From positions 1 through 64,000 of the forward strand of contig NZ_BMTV01000032.1 in the NCBI RefSeq assembly GCF_014649855.1: a stretch of 64,000 nt of DNA, read 5' to 3'. Each line of letters opens with the position of its first letter. The first letter of the stretch is position 1. This document shows positions 52,098 through 60,236 of the stretch, one piece after another. Position numbers and translations under genes: made by a program. Origin of the DNA: Streptomyces roseolus. Lineage in GTDB: Bacteria > Actinomycetota > Actinomycetes > Streptomycetales > Streptomycetaceae. Below the pieces are notes generated by a model. That model searched no databases. It worked only from the letters and a program-made list of their open reading frames with translations, and was not told where the DNA came from.

Positions 52098-54377
52098 ATG
52101 AACGCGCCGTACGACGGTGACCGCGGCCAGGGAGCGGGCGGCGCCGCACCGTCCGGCGGCATGCCCGTTCCCCCCGTCGGGCCGGACGGGCAGCCGCTCC
52201 CGCAGGGGCAGCACCCCGGGTACCCGCCACAGGTCCCGTACGCGCAGGAGCCCTACGGCGCGCAGCCGCAGGACCCGTCCGCGTACCCCGGACAGCCCGG
52301 GCACCCCCACTCCGAGAACCCCTACGCCCAGGACCCCTACGTCCAGGACGCCTACGCCCACGACCCGTACCGGGCGCGCGACCTGTCCGCGCAGGACCCG
52401 GTGGGCGAGGCGCTCTACGACCGCGCCGCCCACCCGCCGCCCCCGCCGGGCACGTACCAGGACCCGCAGGCGCTCTACCAGCAGCCGGCCGCGCCCCAGC
52501 ACGCCCCGGACCCGCGGGTATGGGCCCAGACCCCGGCGCCCGAGCCCGACGGCCCGTCCCGCCACCTCCCCTACGGCGACGACGCCCGCACGGTGCAGTT
52601 CACCGGCGTCGACGACCTGGTGACCCGGGCGAGCGAGGACGAGCGGCCCGAGCAGGACGCCTTCGCCCACCTCTACCGGGACCAGCAGGGCCAGGTGCCC
52701 GCCCCCGCCGCGGAACCCGACCCGCTGCCCGCCCCGCCGAAGAAGGGCGGCCGTGCCTCCGGGCTGCTGAAGTCGAGCGCCGTGATGGCCGCCGGCACCC
52801 TCGTCTCCCGGCTCACCGGCTTCGTCCGCTCGCTGGTCATCACCGGCGCCCTCGGTGCCGCGCTGCTCGGCGACACCTTCACCATCGCGTACACCCTGCC
52901 GACGATGATCTACATCCTCACCGTCGGCGGCGGGCTCAACTCGGTCTTCGTGCCGCAGCTGGTCCGCTCGATGAAGAACGACGAGGACGGCGGCGAGGCC
53001 TACGCCAACCGCCTGCTGACCCTCGTCATGGTGGCCCTCGGCCTGATCGTGGTCGCGGCGGTCTTCGCGGCACCCGTCCTGATCCGGCTGATGTCGAACA
53101 CCATCGCCGACGACGCCGCCGCCAACAGCGTCGCGGTGACCTTCGCCCGCTACTGCCTGCCCACCATCTTCTTCATGGGCGTGCACGTGGTGATGGGCCA
53201 GATCCTCAACGCCCGCGGCAAGTTCGGCGCGATGATGTGGACCCCGGTCCTCAACAACATCGTCATGATCGTCACTTTCGGCCTGTTCATCTGGGTCTAC
53301 GGCACCTCCGCCGAGTCCCACATGGGTGTGCAGACCATCCCCGACGAGGGCATCCGCCTCCTCGGCATCGGCACCCTGCTCGGCCTCGTCGTCCAGGCGC
53401 TCGCGATGATCCCCTACCTGCGCGAGACGGGCTTCCGCTTCCGGCCCCGGTTCGACTGGAAGGGCCACGGCCTCGGCAAGACGGTCAAGCTCGCCAAGTG
53501 GACCGTCCTCTTCGTCCTCGCCAACCAGGCGGGCGTCCTGGTCGTCACCCAGCTCGCCACCGCGGCCGGCGAGGAGTCCGGCAAGAACGGCGCCGGCTTC
53601 CTCGCCTACTCCAACGCCCAGCTGATCTGGGGCATGCCGCAGGCCATCATCACGGTCTCCGTCATGGCCGCCCTGCTGCCCCGGATCTCCCGCGCCGCCA
53701 GCGACGACGACCCGGGCGCCGTCCGCGACGACATCTCCCAGGGTCTGCGCAACTCCGCGGTCGCCATCGTCCCGGTCTCCTTCGCCTTCCTGGCCCTCGG
53801 CGTCCCGATGTGCACCCTGCTGTACGCCTCCAGCGGCGTCCAGGCCGCCCAGGGCATGGGCTTCATCCTGATGGCCTTCGGCCTCGGCCTGATCCCCTAC
53901 TCCGTGCAGTACGTCGTCCTCCGCGGCTTCTACGCCTACGAGGACACCCGCACCCCCTTCTACAACACGGTCATCGTCGCGGCCGTCAACGCGGCGGCCT
54001 CCGCCCTCTGTTACGTCCTGCTCCCCGCCCAGTGGGCCGTCGTCGGCATGGCCGCCTCCTACGGCCTCGCCTACGCCGTCGGCGTCGGCATCGCCTGGCG
54101 ACGGCTGCGCAACCGTCTCGGCGGCGACCTGGACGGCGCCCACGTGATGCGCACCTACGCCCGCCTCTGCATGGCCTCCCTGCCGGCCGCGGTCCTGTCC
54201 GGGGCCGTCGGCTTCGGTCTGCTGAAGCTGCTCGGCGAGGGCGCCCTCGGTTCGCTGGTCGCTCTCGTCGTCGGCGGTGCGGTGCTCCTCGGGGTCTTCT
54301 TCGTCGCCGCGCGCCGCATGCGGATCACCGAACTGAACACCCTCGTCGGCATGGTGCGGGGCCGTCTCGGACGCTGA
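52098..54377 (+). CDS. murJ: Lipid II flippase MurJ, 759 aa
   Basis: MurJ (MviN) flips lipid II across the membrane. The 14-helix MOP-superfamily core begins about residue 225 (SAVMAAGTLVSRLTGFVRSL) and includes GLIPYSVQYVVLRGFYAYEDTRTPFYN (partly quoted). The N-terminal 220 residues are cytoplasmic, low complexity and rich in Pro/Tyr (AQDPYVQDAY repeats), typical of Streptomyces MurJ. The mycobacterial homologue carries a C-terminal pseudokinase; here that domain is a separate downstream gene. Confidence 0.96.
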   Translation: MNAPYDGDRGQGAGGAAPSGGMPVPPVGPDGQPLPQGQHPGYPPQVPYAQEPYGAQPQDPSAYPGQPGHPHSENPYAQDPYVQDAYAHDPYRARDLSAQDPVGEALYDRAAHPPPPPGTYQDPQALYQQPAAPQHAPDPRVWAQTPAPEPDGPSRHLPYGDDARTVQFTGVDDLVTRASEDERPEQDAFAHLYRDQQGQVPAPAAEPDPLPAPPKKGGRASGLLKSSAVMAAGTLVSRLTGFVRSLVITGALGAALLGDTFTIAYTLPTMIYILTVGGGLNSVFVPQLVRSMKNDEDGGEAYANRLLTLVMVALGLIVVAAVFAAPVLIRLMSNTIADDAAANSVAVTFARYCLPTIFFMGVHVVMGQILNARGKFGAMMWTPVLNNIVMIVTFGLFIWVYGTSAESHMGVQTIPDEGIRLLGIGTLLGLVVQALAMIPYLRETGFRFRPRFDWKGHGLGKTVKLAKWTVLFVLANQAGVLVVTQLATAAGEESGKNGAGFLAYSNAQLIWGMPQAIITVSVMAALLPRISRAASDDDPGAVRDDISQGLRNSAVAIVPVSFAFLALGVPMCTLLYASSGVQAAQGMGFILMAFGLGLIPYSVQYVVLRGFYAYEDTRTPFYNTVIVAAVNAAASALCYVLLPAQWAVVGMAASYGLAYAVGVGIAWRRLRNRLGGDLDGAHVMRTYARLCMASLPAAVLSGAVGFGLLKLLGEGALGSLVALVVGGAVLLGVFFVAARRMRITELNTLVGMVRGRLGR

Positions 54378-54494
54378 TCCCGTCCTCCGGGACAACCTTC
54401 GGGGGGACCCGTGTGTCGTGCATGGCGTCCGACTGTGGGCACAATTGGCTTGGCTGTTGGATGTGGCGCAACGGATGGGGAGGCAGGAACGACG

Positions 54495-56186
54495 GTGGCG
54501 GAACGTAGCACGGCTGCCGTCGACGTGGCCGACAACAGCGGTGACGACCCGCTGACCGCGCAGGCGGACACGGCCGCGACCGACGGGGTGGCGGAAGAAC
54601 GGAAGACGTCGGAGGCGCCCTCAGCGGCCCCCGAGCAGAAGGCGGTCGAACGGAAGAACGGCGAACAGCCCTCCCTCGCTCCACCCGAGTTGCACAGCGG
54701 TCACAAGCTGGCCCGGCGCTACCGGCTGGAGGAGTGCGTCACCCGTTTGGACGGCTTCAGCAGCTGGCGTGCCGTCGACGAGAAGCTGCGGCGGGCCGTC
54801 GGCGTGCACCTGCTGCCGGCCGACCATCCCCGCGCCCGCTCCGTCCTGGCCGCCGCCCGCTCGGCGGCCCTCCTCGGCGACCCCCGGTTCGTCCAGGTCC
54901 TCGACGCGGTCGAGGAGAACGACCTCGTCTACGTCGTCCACGAGTGGCTTCCCGACGCCACCGAGCTGACCGCACTCCTCGCGGACGGTCCGCTCCAGGC
55001 CCACGAGGCCTACCAGCTCGTCTCCCAGGTCTCCCAGGCCATGGCCGCCGCGCACCGCGAGGGCCTGGCTCACCTGCGCCTCACGCCGAGCGCCGTCCTG
55101 CGCAGCTCCACCGGCCAGTACCGCATCCGCGGCCTCGCCGTGAACGCCGCCCTGCGCGGCATCACCGCCGACCGCCCCCAGCGCACCGACACCGAGGCCA
55201 TCGGCGCCCTCCTCTACGCGGCACTCACCCAGCGCTGGCCGTACGAGAGCGACGCCCACGGCCTCTCCGGCCTCCCCAAGGGCGTCGGCCTGATCCCGCC
55301 GGACCAGGTCCGCGCCGGCGTCCACCGGGGCCTCTCCGAGATCGCCATGCGCGCCCTCGCCAACGACGGGGCCACGGCGTCCCGTCAGGAGCCGCCCTGC
55401 ACCACGCCGGACGAACTCGCCAAGGCCGTCGCCGCGATGCCCCGCGTCAAGCCGCCGGAGCCGGAGTTCCCCGCTCCCGCCGAGTACCAGCGCACCACGT
55501 ACCAGCAGGGCACCTACGGGCGCCCCCAGCCGCGCCCCGTGGTCACCCAGCCCGTCCCGGTCCCGCCGGCCCCGCTGGAGAGCCGCACGGGCAAGGCACT
55601 GAAGTGGGCCGTCGGCGCCCTCCTCATCGCGGCCCTGGGCCTGGGCAGCTGGCAGATCGCCGACCGGCTCCTCAAGCCGGAGCCCAAGGAGGAGACGCCG
55701 GTCGTCCAGCCCACGACCGACGAGAAGCCCCCACCGCCGAAGCCGATCACGATCCAGTCGGCGGACGACTTCGACCCGCTCCCCGGGGGCAACGGCGAGG
55801 AGTACCCGGAGGCGGTGAAGAACGCCTACGACGGCGATCCGGGCACCGTCTGGCACACCAAGAACTACACCACCACGCACTTCGGCAATCTGAAGCCCGG
55901 CGTCGGGATCGTGCTCGACCTGGGCTCGGAGCAGAAGCTCAGCTCGGTCGACCTGTCGTTCGTGGGACGCACCTCGGTCGAGATCCGTACCGCACCCGAG
56001 GGCGCCTCCTCGGCACCGTCCACCGCCGACGGGTTCACCACCCAGGTCTCCGACGCCGGCGACGACCTGAAGCTGAAGCTCCCCAAGCCGGTCACGACCC
56101 GCTACGTTCTGGTCTGGCTGACGGAGCTGCCTCTCACCGACGGCCAGATCCGCGGCCAACTGTCCGAAGTCAAGGTCATGGGCTGA
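54495..56186 (+). CDS. Pseudokinase with membrane helix and discoidin-like extracellular domain, 563 aa
   Basis: A kinase-like fold at about residues 70-300 lacks catalytic residues. The usual VAIK lysine position reads VGVHLL, the catalytic loop HRDLKPxN reads HLRLTPSAV, and DFG is replaced by RGLAV. A helix (ALKWAVGALLIAALGLGSWQI) leads to an extracellular domain (NAYDGDPGTVWHTKNYTTTH) resembling discoidin/F5-8 type C domains. It corresponds to the C-terminal half of mycobacterial MviN (Rv3910), known there to recruit FhaA. The GTG start at 54495 has GAGGCAGGAACG before it. Confidence 0.9.
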   Translation: MAERSTAAVDVADNSGDDPLTAQADTAATDGVAEERKTSEAPSAAPEQKAVERKNGEQPSLAPPELHSGHKLARRYRLEECVTRLDGFSSWRAVDEKLRRAVGVHLLPADHPRARSVLAAARSAALLGDPRFVQVLDAVEENDLVYVVHEWLPDATELTALLADGPLQAHEAYQLVSQVSQAMAAAHREGLAHLRLTPSAVLRSSTGQYRIRGLAVNAALRGITADRPQRTDTEAIGALLYAALTQRWPYESDAHGLSGLPKGVGLIPPDQVRAGVHRGLSEIAMRALANDGATASRQEPPCTTPDELAKAVAAMPRVKPPEPEFPAPAEYQRTTYQQGTYGRPQPRPVVTQPVPVPPAPLESRTGKALKWAVGALLIAALGLGSWQIADRLLKPEPKEETPVVQPTTDEKPPPPKPITIQSADDFDPLPGGNGEEYPEAVKNAYDGDPGTVWHTKNYTTTHFGNLKPGVGIVLDLGSEQKLSSVDLSFVGRTSVEIRTAPEGASSAPSTADGFTTQVSDAGDDLKLKLPKPVTTRYVLVWLTELPLTDGQIRGQLSEVKVMG

Positions 56187-56211
56187 CGACCACAGGGGAG
56201 GGGGCTCACCG

Positions 56212-56913
56212 TTGGACCGTCCGATAGACGCCACAGACGACCGGGAACTCCTGGCCCGTCATGTCGCCGGGGACCCGGACGCCTTCGGTGAGCTCGTACG
56301 GCGCCACCGCGACCGGTTGTGGGCGGTGGCGCTCCGGACCCTCGGGGACCGCGAGGAGGCCGCCGACGCCGTCCAGGACGCCCTCATCTCGGCCTTCCGG
56401 GCCGCCCACACCTTCCGGGGCCAGTCGGCCGTCACGACCTGGCTCCATCGCATCACCGTGAACGCCTGTCTGGACCGCCTCAGGAAGAGCGCCACCCGCA
56501 GGACCTCGCCCGTGGACGACACCGCCCGCTTCGAGCAGCTCCTCGAACCGCACGAGTCCGCCGAGGCCCCTGCCGAGCGCGAGGACCTCCACCGGCAGCT
56601 GCTCGCGGCGCTCGCCACCCTCGCCCCCGACCAGCGCGCCGCCCTCGTCCTCGTCGACATGCAGGGATATCCCGTCGCCGAGGCCGCCCGTATCCTCGGC
56701 GTCCCCACCGGCACCGTGAAGAGCCGCTGTGCACGCGGTCGGGCCCGGTTGCTGCCGATGCTCACTCATCTGCGCGCCGACACCGTGGGTAACGAGCCCC
56801 CCGAGGGGGGAAGGAACCGGACGCCGGGGGCATCCGTCCCACCGGTGTCGGAGCCGACGGAACCAGGACCGACCGATCCAACTGCTGTGAAGGGCGGAGG
56901 TGGGCGCGCGTGA
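56212..56913 (+). CDS. sigM: ECF sigma factor SigM, 233 aa
   Basis: This is an extracytoplasmic-function sigma factor with region 2 (DPDAFGELVRRHRDRLWAVA, and the -10-binding AFRAAHTFRGQSAVTTWLHR, both partly quoted) and region 4 (HTH near LVLVDMQGYPVAEAARILGV). The murJ-pseudokinase-sigM-antisigma-trxB-trxA order is conserved in actinobacteria, supporting SigM. Start TTG at 56212 follows AGGGGAGGGGGC. It overlaps its anti-sigma gene by GTGA (56910-56913), implying translational coupling. Confidence 0.93.
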   Translation: MDRPIDATDDRELLARHVAGDPDAFGELVRRHRDRLWAVALRTLGDREEAADAVQDALISAFRAAHTFRGQSAVTTWLHRITVNACLDRLRKSATRRTSPVDDTARFEQLLEPHESAEAPAEREDLHRQLLAALATLAPDQRAALVLVDMQGYPVAEAARILGVPTGTVKSRCARGRARLLPMLTHLRADTVGNEPPEGGRNRTPGASVPPVSEPTEPGPTDPTAVKGGGGRA

Positions 56914-57857
56914 CCACGACCGACAAGGCCGACACAGCACAGCACCCGGACGTCTCGGAGATCTCCGACCTGACCGAGGGGCTGCTCTCCCCGAGCCGCT
57001 CCGCGACCGTCCGCAGGCACCTCGACGGCTGCGTGCTCTGTGCCGACGTCCGGAGTTCCCTGGAGGAGATCCGGGGGCTCCTGGGCACCCTTCCGGGCCC
57101 TCCGCGCATGCCCGCCGAGATCGCCGGCCGGATCGACGCCGCTCTCGCCGCCGAAGCGCTCCTCGACGCCACCGCCCCCGACGCGCCCCGGCCTGTTTCA
57201 CGTGAAACCACGGTCTCGGGGGACACGCCTTCGACTAGGGCCACTCCGGCTGTTTCACGTGAAACAGGCCACCCCGGCGCACAGGCCGGCCGTCCCGCCG
57301 AAGGTCGCCCGCCTGCGTCCCGGGGCGCCACCGGCCCCGGGCGGGGGCGCACCCGTCACCGCGGCCGGATCGCCGCCCTCGCGGGACTCGCCGGGACCCT
57401 GGTCGCCGCCGTCTGTGCCGTCAGTCTCTATGCGCTCACGCAGAACGGCGCGGACACGGACGGCACCGCGGCCGACGCCGCGAGCTCGTCCCTGAGCGCC
57501 TTCTCCGGAGAATCGGTCGAGGACAGGGTCGAGAGCCTCCTCGGAGGGAACGGTCCTGCCGCACGGGCCCCGAAGGGGGACCGGCCCGAGTCGCTCTCGG
57601 CGGAGGCGACCGAGAGCGCCGGACTCGCCCAGCGGAACATCGACGGAGCCCTCCCCGAGTGCGTCCGCGCGGGCACCGGTCGCCAGGACGCGGTCCTCGC
57701 GTCCGAGCGCGGTGAGTACGAGGGCGCCCCCGCCTATCTCCTCGTGCTCCCCGACCCTGCGGACAGCAGCCGGGTGGACGCGTACGTCGTCGACGCCTCC
57801 TGCACCGGGAACACTCCGGGGAAGCTGCTGACGACCGCCTCGTACCCGAAGCCCTGA
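56910..57857 (+). CDS. Zinc-type anti-sigma factor of SigM (RsmA), 315 aa
   Basis: The N-terminal anti-sigma domain has the H-X3-C-X2-C motif (His37, Cys41, Cys44, in RRHLDGCVLC). One membrane helix (about IAALAGLAGTLVAAVCAVSLY) leads to an extracytoplasmic C-terminal domain. It is overlapped with sigM and should be its regulator. The linker between the domains contains two parS sites (57195, 57252), each translated as VSRET, so the protein has two VSRET motifs imposed by DNA function. Confidence 0.9.
   Translation: MTTTDKADTAQHPDVSEISDLTEGLLSPSRSATVRRHLDGCVLCADVRSSLEEIRGLLGTLPGPPRMPAEIAGRIDAALAAEALLDATAPDAPRPVSRETTVSGDTPSTRATPAVSRETGHPGAQAGRPAEGRPPASRGATGPGRGRTRHRGRIAALAGLAGTLVAAVCAVSLYALTQNGADTDGTAADAASSSLSAFSGESVEDRVESLLGGNGPAARAPKGDRPESLSAEATESAGLAQRNIDGALPECVRAGTGRQDAVLASERGEYEGAPAYLLVLPDPADSSRVDAYVVDASCTGNTPGKLLTTASYPKP
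57195..57208. promoter_or_regulatory. parS: parS site inside the anti-sigma coding sequence
   Basis: A perfect GTTTCACGTGAAAC within the reading frame, encoding VSRET. Confidence 0.95.
57252..57265. promoter_or_regulatory. parS: Second parS site inside the anti-sigma coding sequence
   Basis: A perfect GTTTCACGTGAAAC, 57 bp (19 codons) from the previous site, in the same frame and again encoding VSRET. Confidence 0.95.
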
Positions 57858-57929
57858 CCGCTTCCTCGCCCGCCGCCGCCCCGATGCCGTCTCCCTGTCC
57901 GTCTCACGCACGTGCCGCGCGGTGCTCTC

Positions 57930-57956
57930 GGGAATGCGCGCCCCTTAGGATCCGTT
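57930..57956 (+). promoter_or_regulatory. Sigma-R type promoter of trxBA
   Basis: GGGAAT (57930-57935), an 18-bp spacer, and GTT (57954-57956) match the Streptomyces sigma-R consensus GGGAAT-N18-GTT. trxBA is a classic sigma-R target under thiol oxidation. The transcript would start about 65-70 bp before the trxB start codon. Confidence 0.9.
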
Positions 57957-58029
57957 GGGTGGGGTGGAGAGAGACCGAGACACCGCCCCCATAGGCAGTA
58001 GGCAGTCTGCAGAGACGAGGAAGAAACCC

Positions 58030-58995
58030 GTGAGCGACGTCCGTAACGTGATCATCATCGGCTCCGGGCCCGCGGGTTACACCGCCGCGCTCTACACGGC
58101 CCGGGCGTCGCTGAACCCGCTGGTCTTCGAAGGTGCCGTCACCGCCGGTGGCGCCCTGATGAACACCACCGAGGTCGAGAACTTCCCCGGCTTCCGTGAC
58201 GGCATCATGGGCCCGGACCTCATGGACAACATGCGGGCGCAGGCCGAGCGCTTCGGCGCCGAGCTCGTTCCGGACGACGTCGTCGCCGTGGACCTCACCG
58301 GTGACATCAAGACCGTCACCGACACCGCCGGCACCGTGCACCGTGCCAAGGCCGTCATCGTCACCACCGGTTCGCAGCACCGCAAGCTCGGCCTGCCGAA
58401 CGAGGACACCCTCTCCGGCCGCGGTGTCTCCTGGTGCGCCACCTGCGACGGCTTCTTCTTCAAGGACCAGGACATCGTCGTCGTCGGCGGCGGCGACACC
58501 GCGATGGAGGAGGCGACCTTCCTCTCGCGCTTCGCCCGGTCGGTCACCATCGTCCACCGCCGTGACACCCTGCGCGCCTCCAAGGCCATGCAGGAGCGTG
58601 CCTTCGCCGACCCGAAGATCTCCTTCGCCTGGAACAGCGAGGTGGCCGAGATCCACGGCGACCAGAAGCTCGCCGGTCTGACCCTGCGCGACACCCAGAC
58701 GGGCGAGACCCGCGAGCTGGCCGCCACCGGTCTCTTCATCGCCGTGGGCCACGACCCCCGGACCGAGCTGTTCAAGGGCCAGCTGGACCTCGACGAGGAG
58801 GGTTACCTCAAGGTCGCCGCCCCGTCGACCCGCACCAACCTCACGGGCGTCTTCGGCGCCGGTGACGTCGTCGACCACACCTACCGCCAGGCCATCACGG
58901 CCGCCGGTACCGGATGCTCCGCCGCGCTCGACGCCGAGCGCTTCCTGGCCGCTCTCTCCGACAGCGAGAAGCTGGCCGAGACCCCCGCGGTCTGA
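58030..58995 (+). CDS. trxB: Thioredoxin reductase, 321 aa
   Basis: This FAD/NADPH enzyme reduces thioredoxin. The FAD motif IIIGSGPAGYTAALYTAR is near the N terminus, the redox pair is Cys136-Cys139 in WCATCDGFFF, and the NADPH motif is VVVGGGDTAMEEATFL. The GTG at 58030 has GAGGAAGAAACCC before it. It is followed 46 bp later by trxA in one operon. Confidence 0.98.
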   Translation: MSDVRNVIIIGSGPAGYTAALYTARASLNPLVFEGAVTAGGALMNTTEVENFPGFRDGIMGPDLMDNMRAQAERFGAELVPDDVVAVDLTGDIKTVTDTAGTVHRAKAVIVTTGSQHRKLGLPNEDTLSGRGVSWCATCDGFFFKDQDIVVVGGGDTAMEEATFLSRFARSVTIVHRRDTLRASKAMQERAFADPKISFAWNSEVAEIHGDQKLAGLTLRDTQTGETRELAATGLFIAVGHDPRTELFKGQLDLDEEGYLKVAAPSTRTNLTGVFGAGDVVDHTYRQAITAAGTGCSAALDAERFLAALSDSEKLAETPAV

Positions 58996-59041
58996 CCCGA
59001 GCTCTCTTCACCTCACACCCCGCGAAGTTAAGGAGGCCGCC

Positions 59042-59374
59042 GTGGCCGGCGCCCTGAAGAACGTGACCGACGCTTCCTTCGAAGAGGACGTCCTCAAGAG
59101 CGACAAGCCCGTTCTGGTGGACTTCTGGGCTGCCTGGTGCGGCCCGTGCCGTCAGATCGCCCCGTCGCTGGAGGCCATCGCCGCCGAGCACGGCGAGATC
59201 GAGATCGTGAAGCTCAACATCGACGAGAACCCGGCCACGGCCGCGAAGTACGGCGTCATGTCCATCCCGACGCTCAACGTCTACCAGGGTGGCGAGGTCG
59301 TGAAGACCATCGTCGGCGCCAAGCCGAAGGCCGCCATCCTGCGCGACCTGGAGCCCTTCGTCGACGCGAAGTGA
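59042..59374 (+). CDS. trxA: Thioredoxin, 110 aa
   Basis: The active site WCGPC (Cys33, Cys36) in VDFWAAWCGPCRQIAP and the cis-Pro segment MSIPTLNVYQGG are as in classical thioredoxins. GTG at 59042 follows AAGGAGGCCGCC, a strong ribosome site. It supplies reducing power to ribonucleotide reductase and other targets. Confidence 0.98.
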   Translation: MAGALKNVTDASFEEDVLKSDKPVLVDFWAAWCGPCRQIAPSLEAIAAEHGEIEIVKLNIDENPATAAKYGVMSIPTLNVYQGGEVVKTIVGAKPKAAILRDLEPFVDAK

Positions 59375-59383
59375 GCCCACGCT

Positions 59384-59397
59384 GTTTCACGTGAAAC
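59384..59397. promoter_or_regulatory. parS: parS site after trxA
   Basis: A perfect GTTTCACGTGAAAC between the trxA stop and the terminator hairpin. Confidence 0.95.
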
Positions 59398-59432
59398 GGC
59401 CCGTCCCCGGAAGGGGGCGGGCCGTTTTCGTT
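59398..59432. terminator. Terminator between trxA and the GNAT gene
   Basis: GGCCCGTCCCC (59398-59408) and GGGGGCGGGCC (59413-59423) form an 11-bp stem with one G-T wobble, followed by GTTTTCGTT. It is placed between convergent genes and abuts the parS site. Confidence 0.85.
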
Positions 59433-59455
59433 CTCCGTCCGGAGCGGTTCCGGGT

Positions 59456-60073
59456 TCACAGGGGTCGGAGCGCGGGCTCCTTCTGGACCGCGCCGAGCAG
59501 CCGGTCCAGGGCCATCTCGACGTCCTCCTTCCAGGAGAGCGTCGTCCGCAGCTCCAGTCGGAGCCGGGGGAAGGCGGGGTGCGGACGTACGGTCTTGAAG
59601 CCGACCGCGAGCAGATGGTCCGCCGGCAGCACGCAGGCCGGTTCCTTCCAGCGGGCGTCGCCGAAGGCCTCGATGGCCTTGAAGCCCCGCCGGAGCACGT
59701 CCTTGGCGACCGTCTGCACCATCACCCGGCCCAGCCCCTGTCCCTGGTACTCCGGCATGATCCAGGCCGTCATCAGCTGGACGGCGTCCGCCGCCACGGG
59801 ACTTGTGGGAAAGGCGGTCGAGCGCGGTACATAGGCCGGGGGCGCGTAGAGGACGTACCCGACCGGCACCTCGTCGACGTAGACGACCCGGCCGCAGGAG
59901 CCCCACTCCAGCAGGACGGCGGAGATCCACGCCTCCTTCTCGACCTCCGCGCGGCCCGCCTTCACGGCCGCCTCGCCGCTCACCGGATCGAGCTCCCAGA
60001 ACACACAGGAACGACAGCGCTTCGGCAGATCCGGAAGATTGTCCAGCGTGAGCGGTACGAGCCGACGCCCCAC
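59456..60073 (-). CDS. GNAT-family acetyltransferase with Cys-rich N terminus, 205 aa
   Basis: The acetyl-CoA-binding loop is IMPEYQGQGLGRVMVQTVA, and the fold is GNAT-like (VPLTLDNLPDLPKRCRSCVFWELD at the N terminus, partly quoted). It is conserved next to parB in Streptomyces as far as I recall, but its substrate is unknown. The GTG at 60073 (VGRRLVPLTL) has GAGGGCAGCC upstream; the longer frame to 60199 appears untranslated. It is transcribed in the same direction as parAB but lies beyond their terminator. Confidence 0.85.
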   Translation of the reverse strand: MGRRLVPLTLDNLPDLPKRCRSCVFWELDPVSGEAAVKAGRAEVEKEAWISAVLLEWGSCGRVVYVDEVPVGYVLYAPPAYVPRSTAFPTSPVAADAVQLMTAWIMPEYQGQGLGRVMVQTVAKDVLRRGFKAIEAFGDARWKEPACVLPADHLLAVGFKTVRPHPAFPRLRLELRTTLSWKEDVEMALDRLLGAVQKEPALRPL

Positions 60074-60176
60074 GGCTGCCCTCGCTTCCCTGGCCGTCGC
60101 ACGGCCACCGAGCACGGATACGGCTCTCGGAATCGTAACCAGCGAGCCCGCGCGACGACACCGCACACAGGCAAAG

Positions 60177-60216
60177 GGCGGGGAGCCTCCCGGTGTCACC
60201 CGGAACGCTCCCCGCC
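60177..60216 (-). terminator. Terminator of the parAB operon
   Basis: GGCGGGGAGC (60177-60186) and GCTCCCCGCC (60207-60216) form a perfect 10-bp stem about 20 bp after the parB stop (minus strand). Confidence 0.82.
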
Positions 60217-60236
60217 CTAGAGGCCTTCGGGAGGGC

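Noticed and set aside
49710..54395. 1,500-codon minus-strand open frame opposite DUF6049 and murJ
   Set aside because: It is a shadow of the plus-strand genes, with a repetitive Asp/Gly/Val-rich translation typical of antisense GC-rich DNA.
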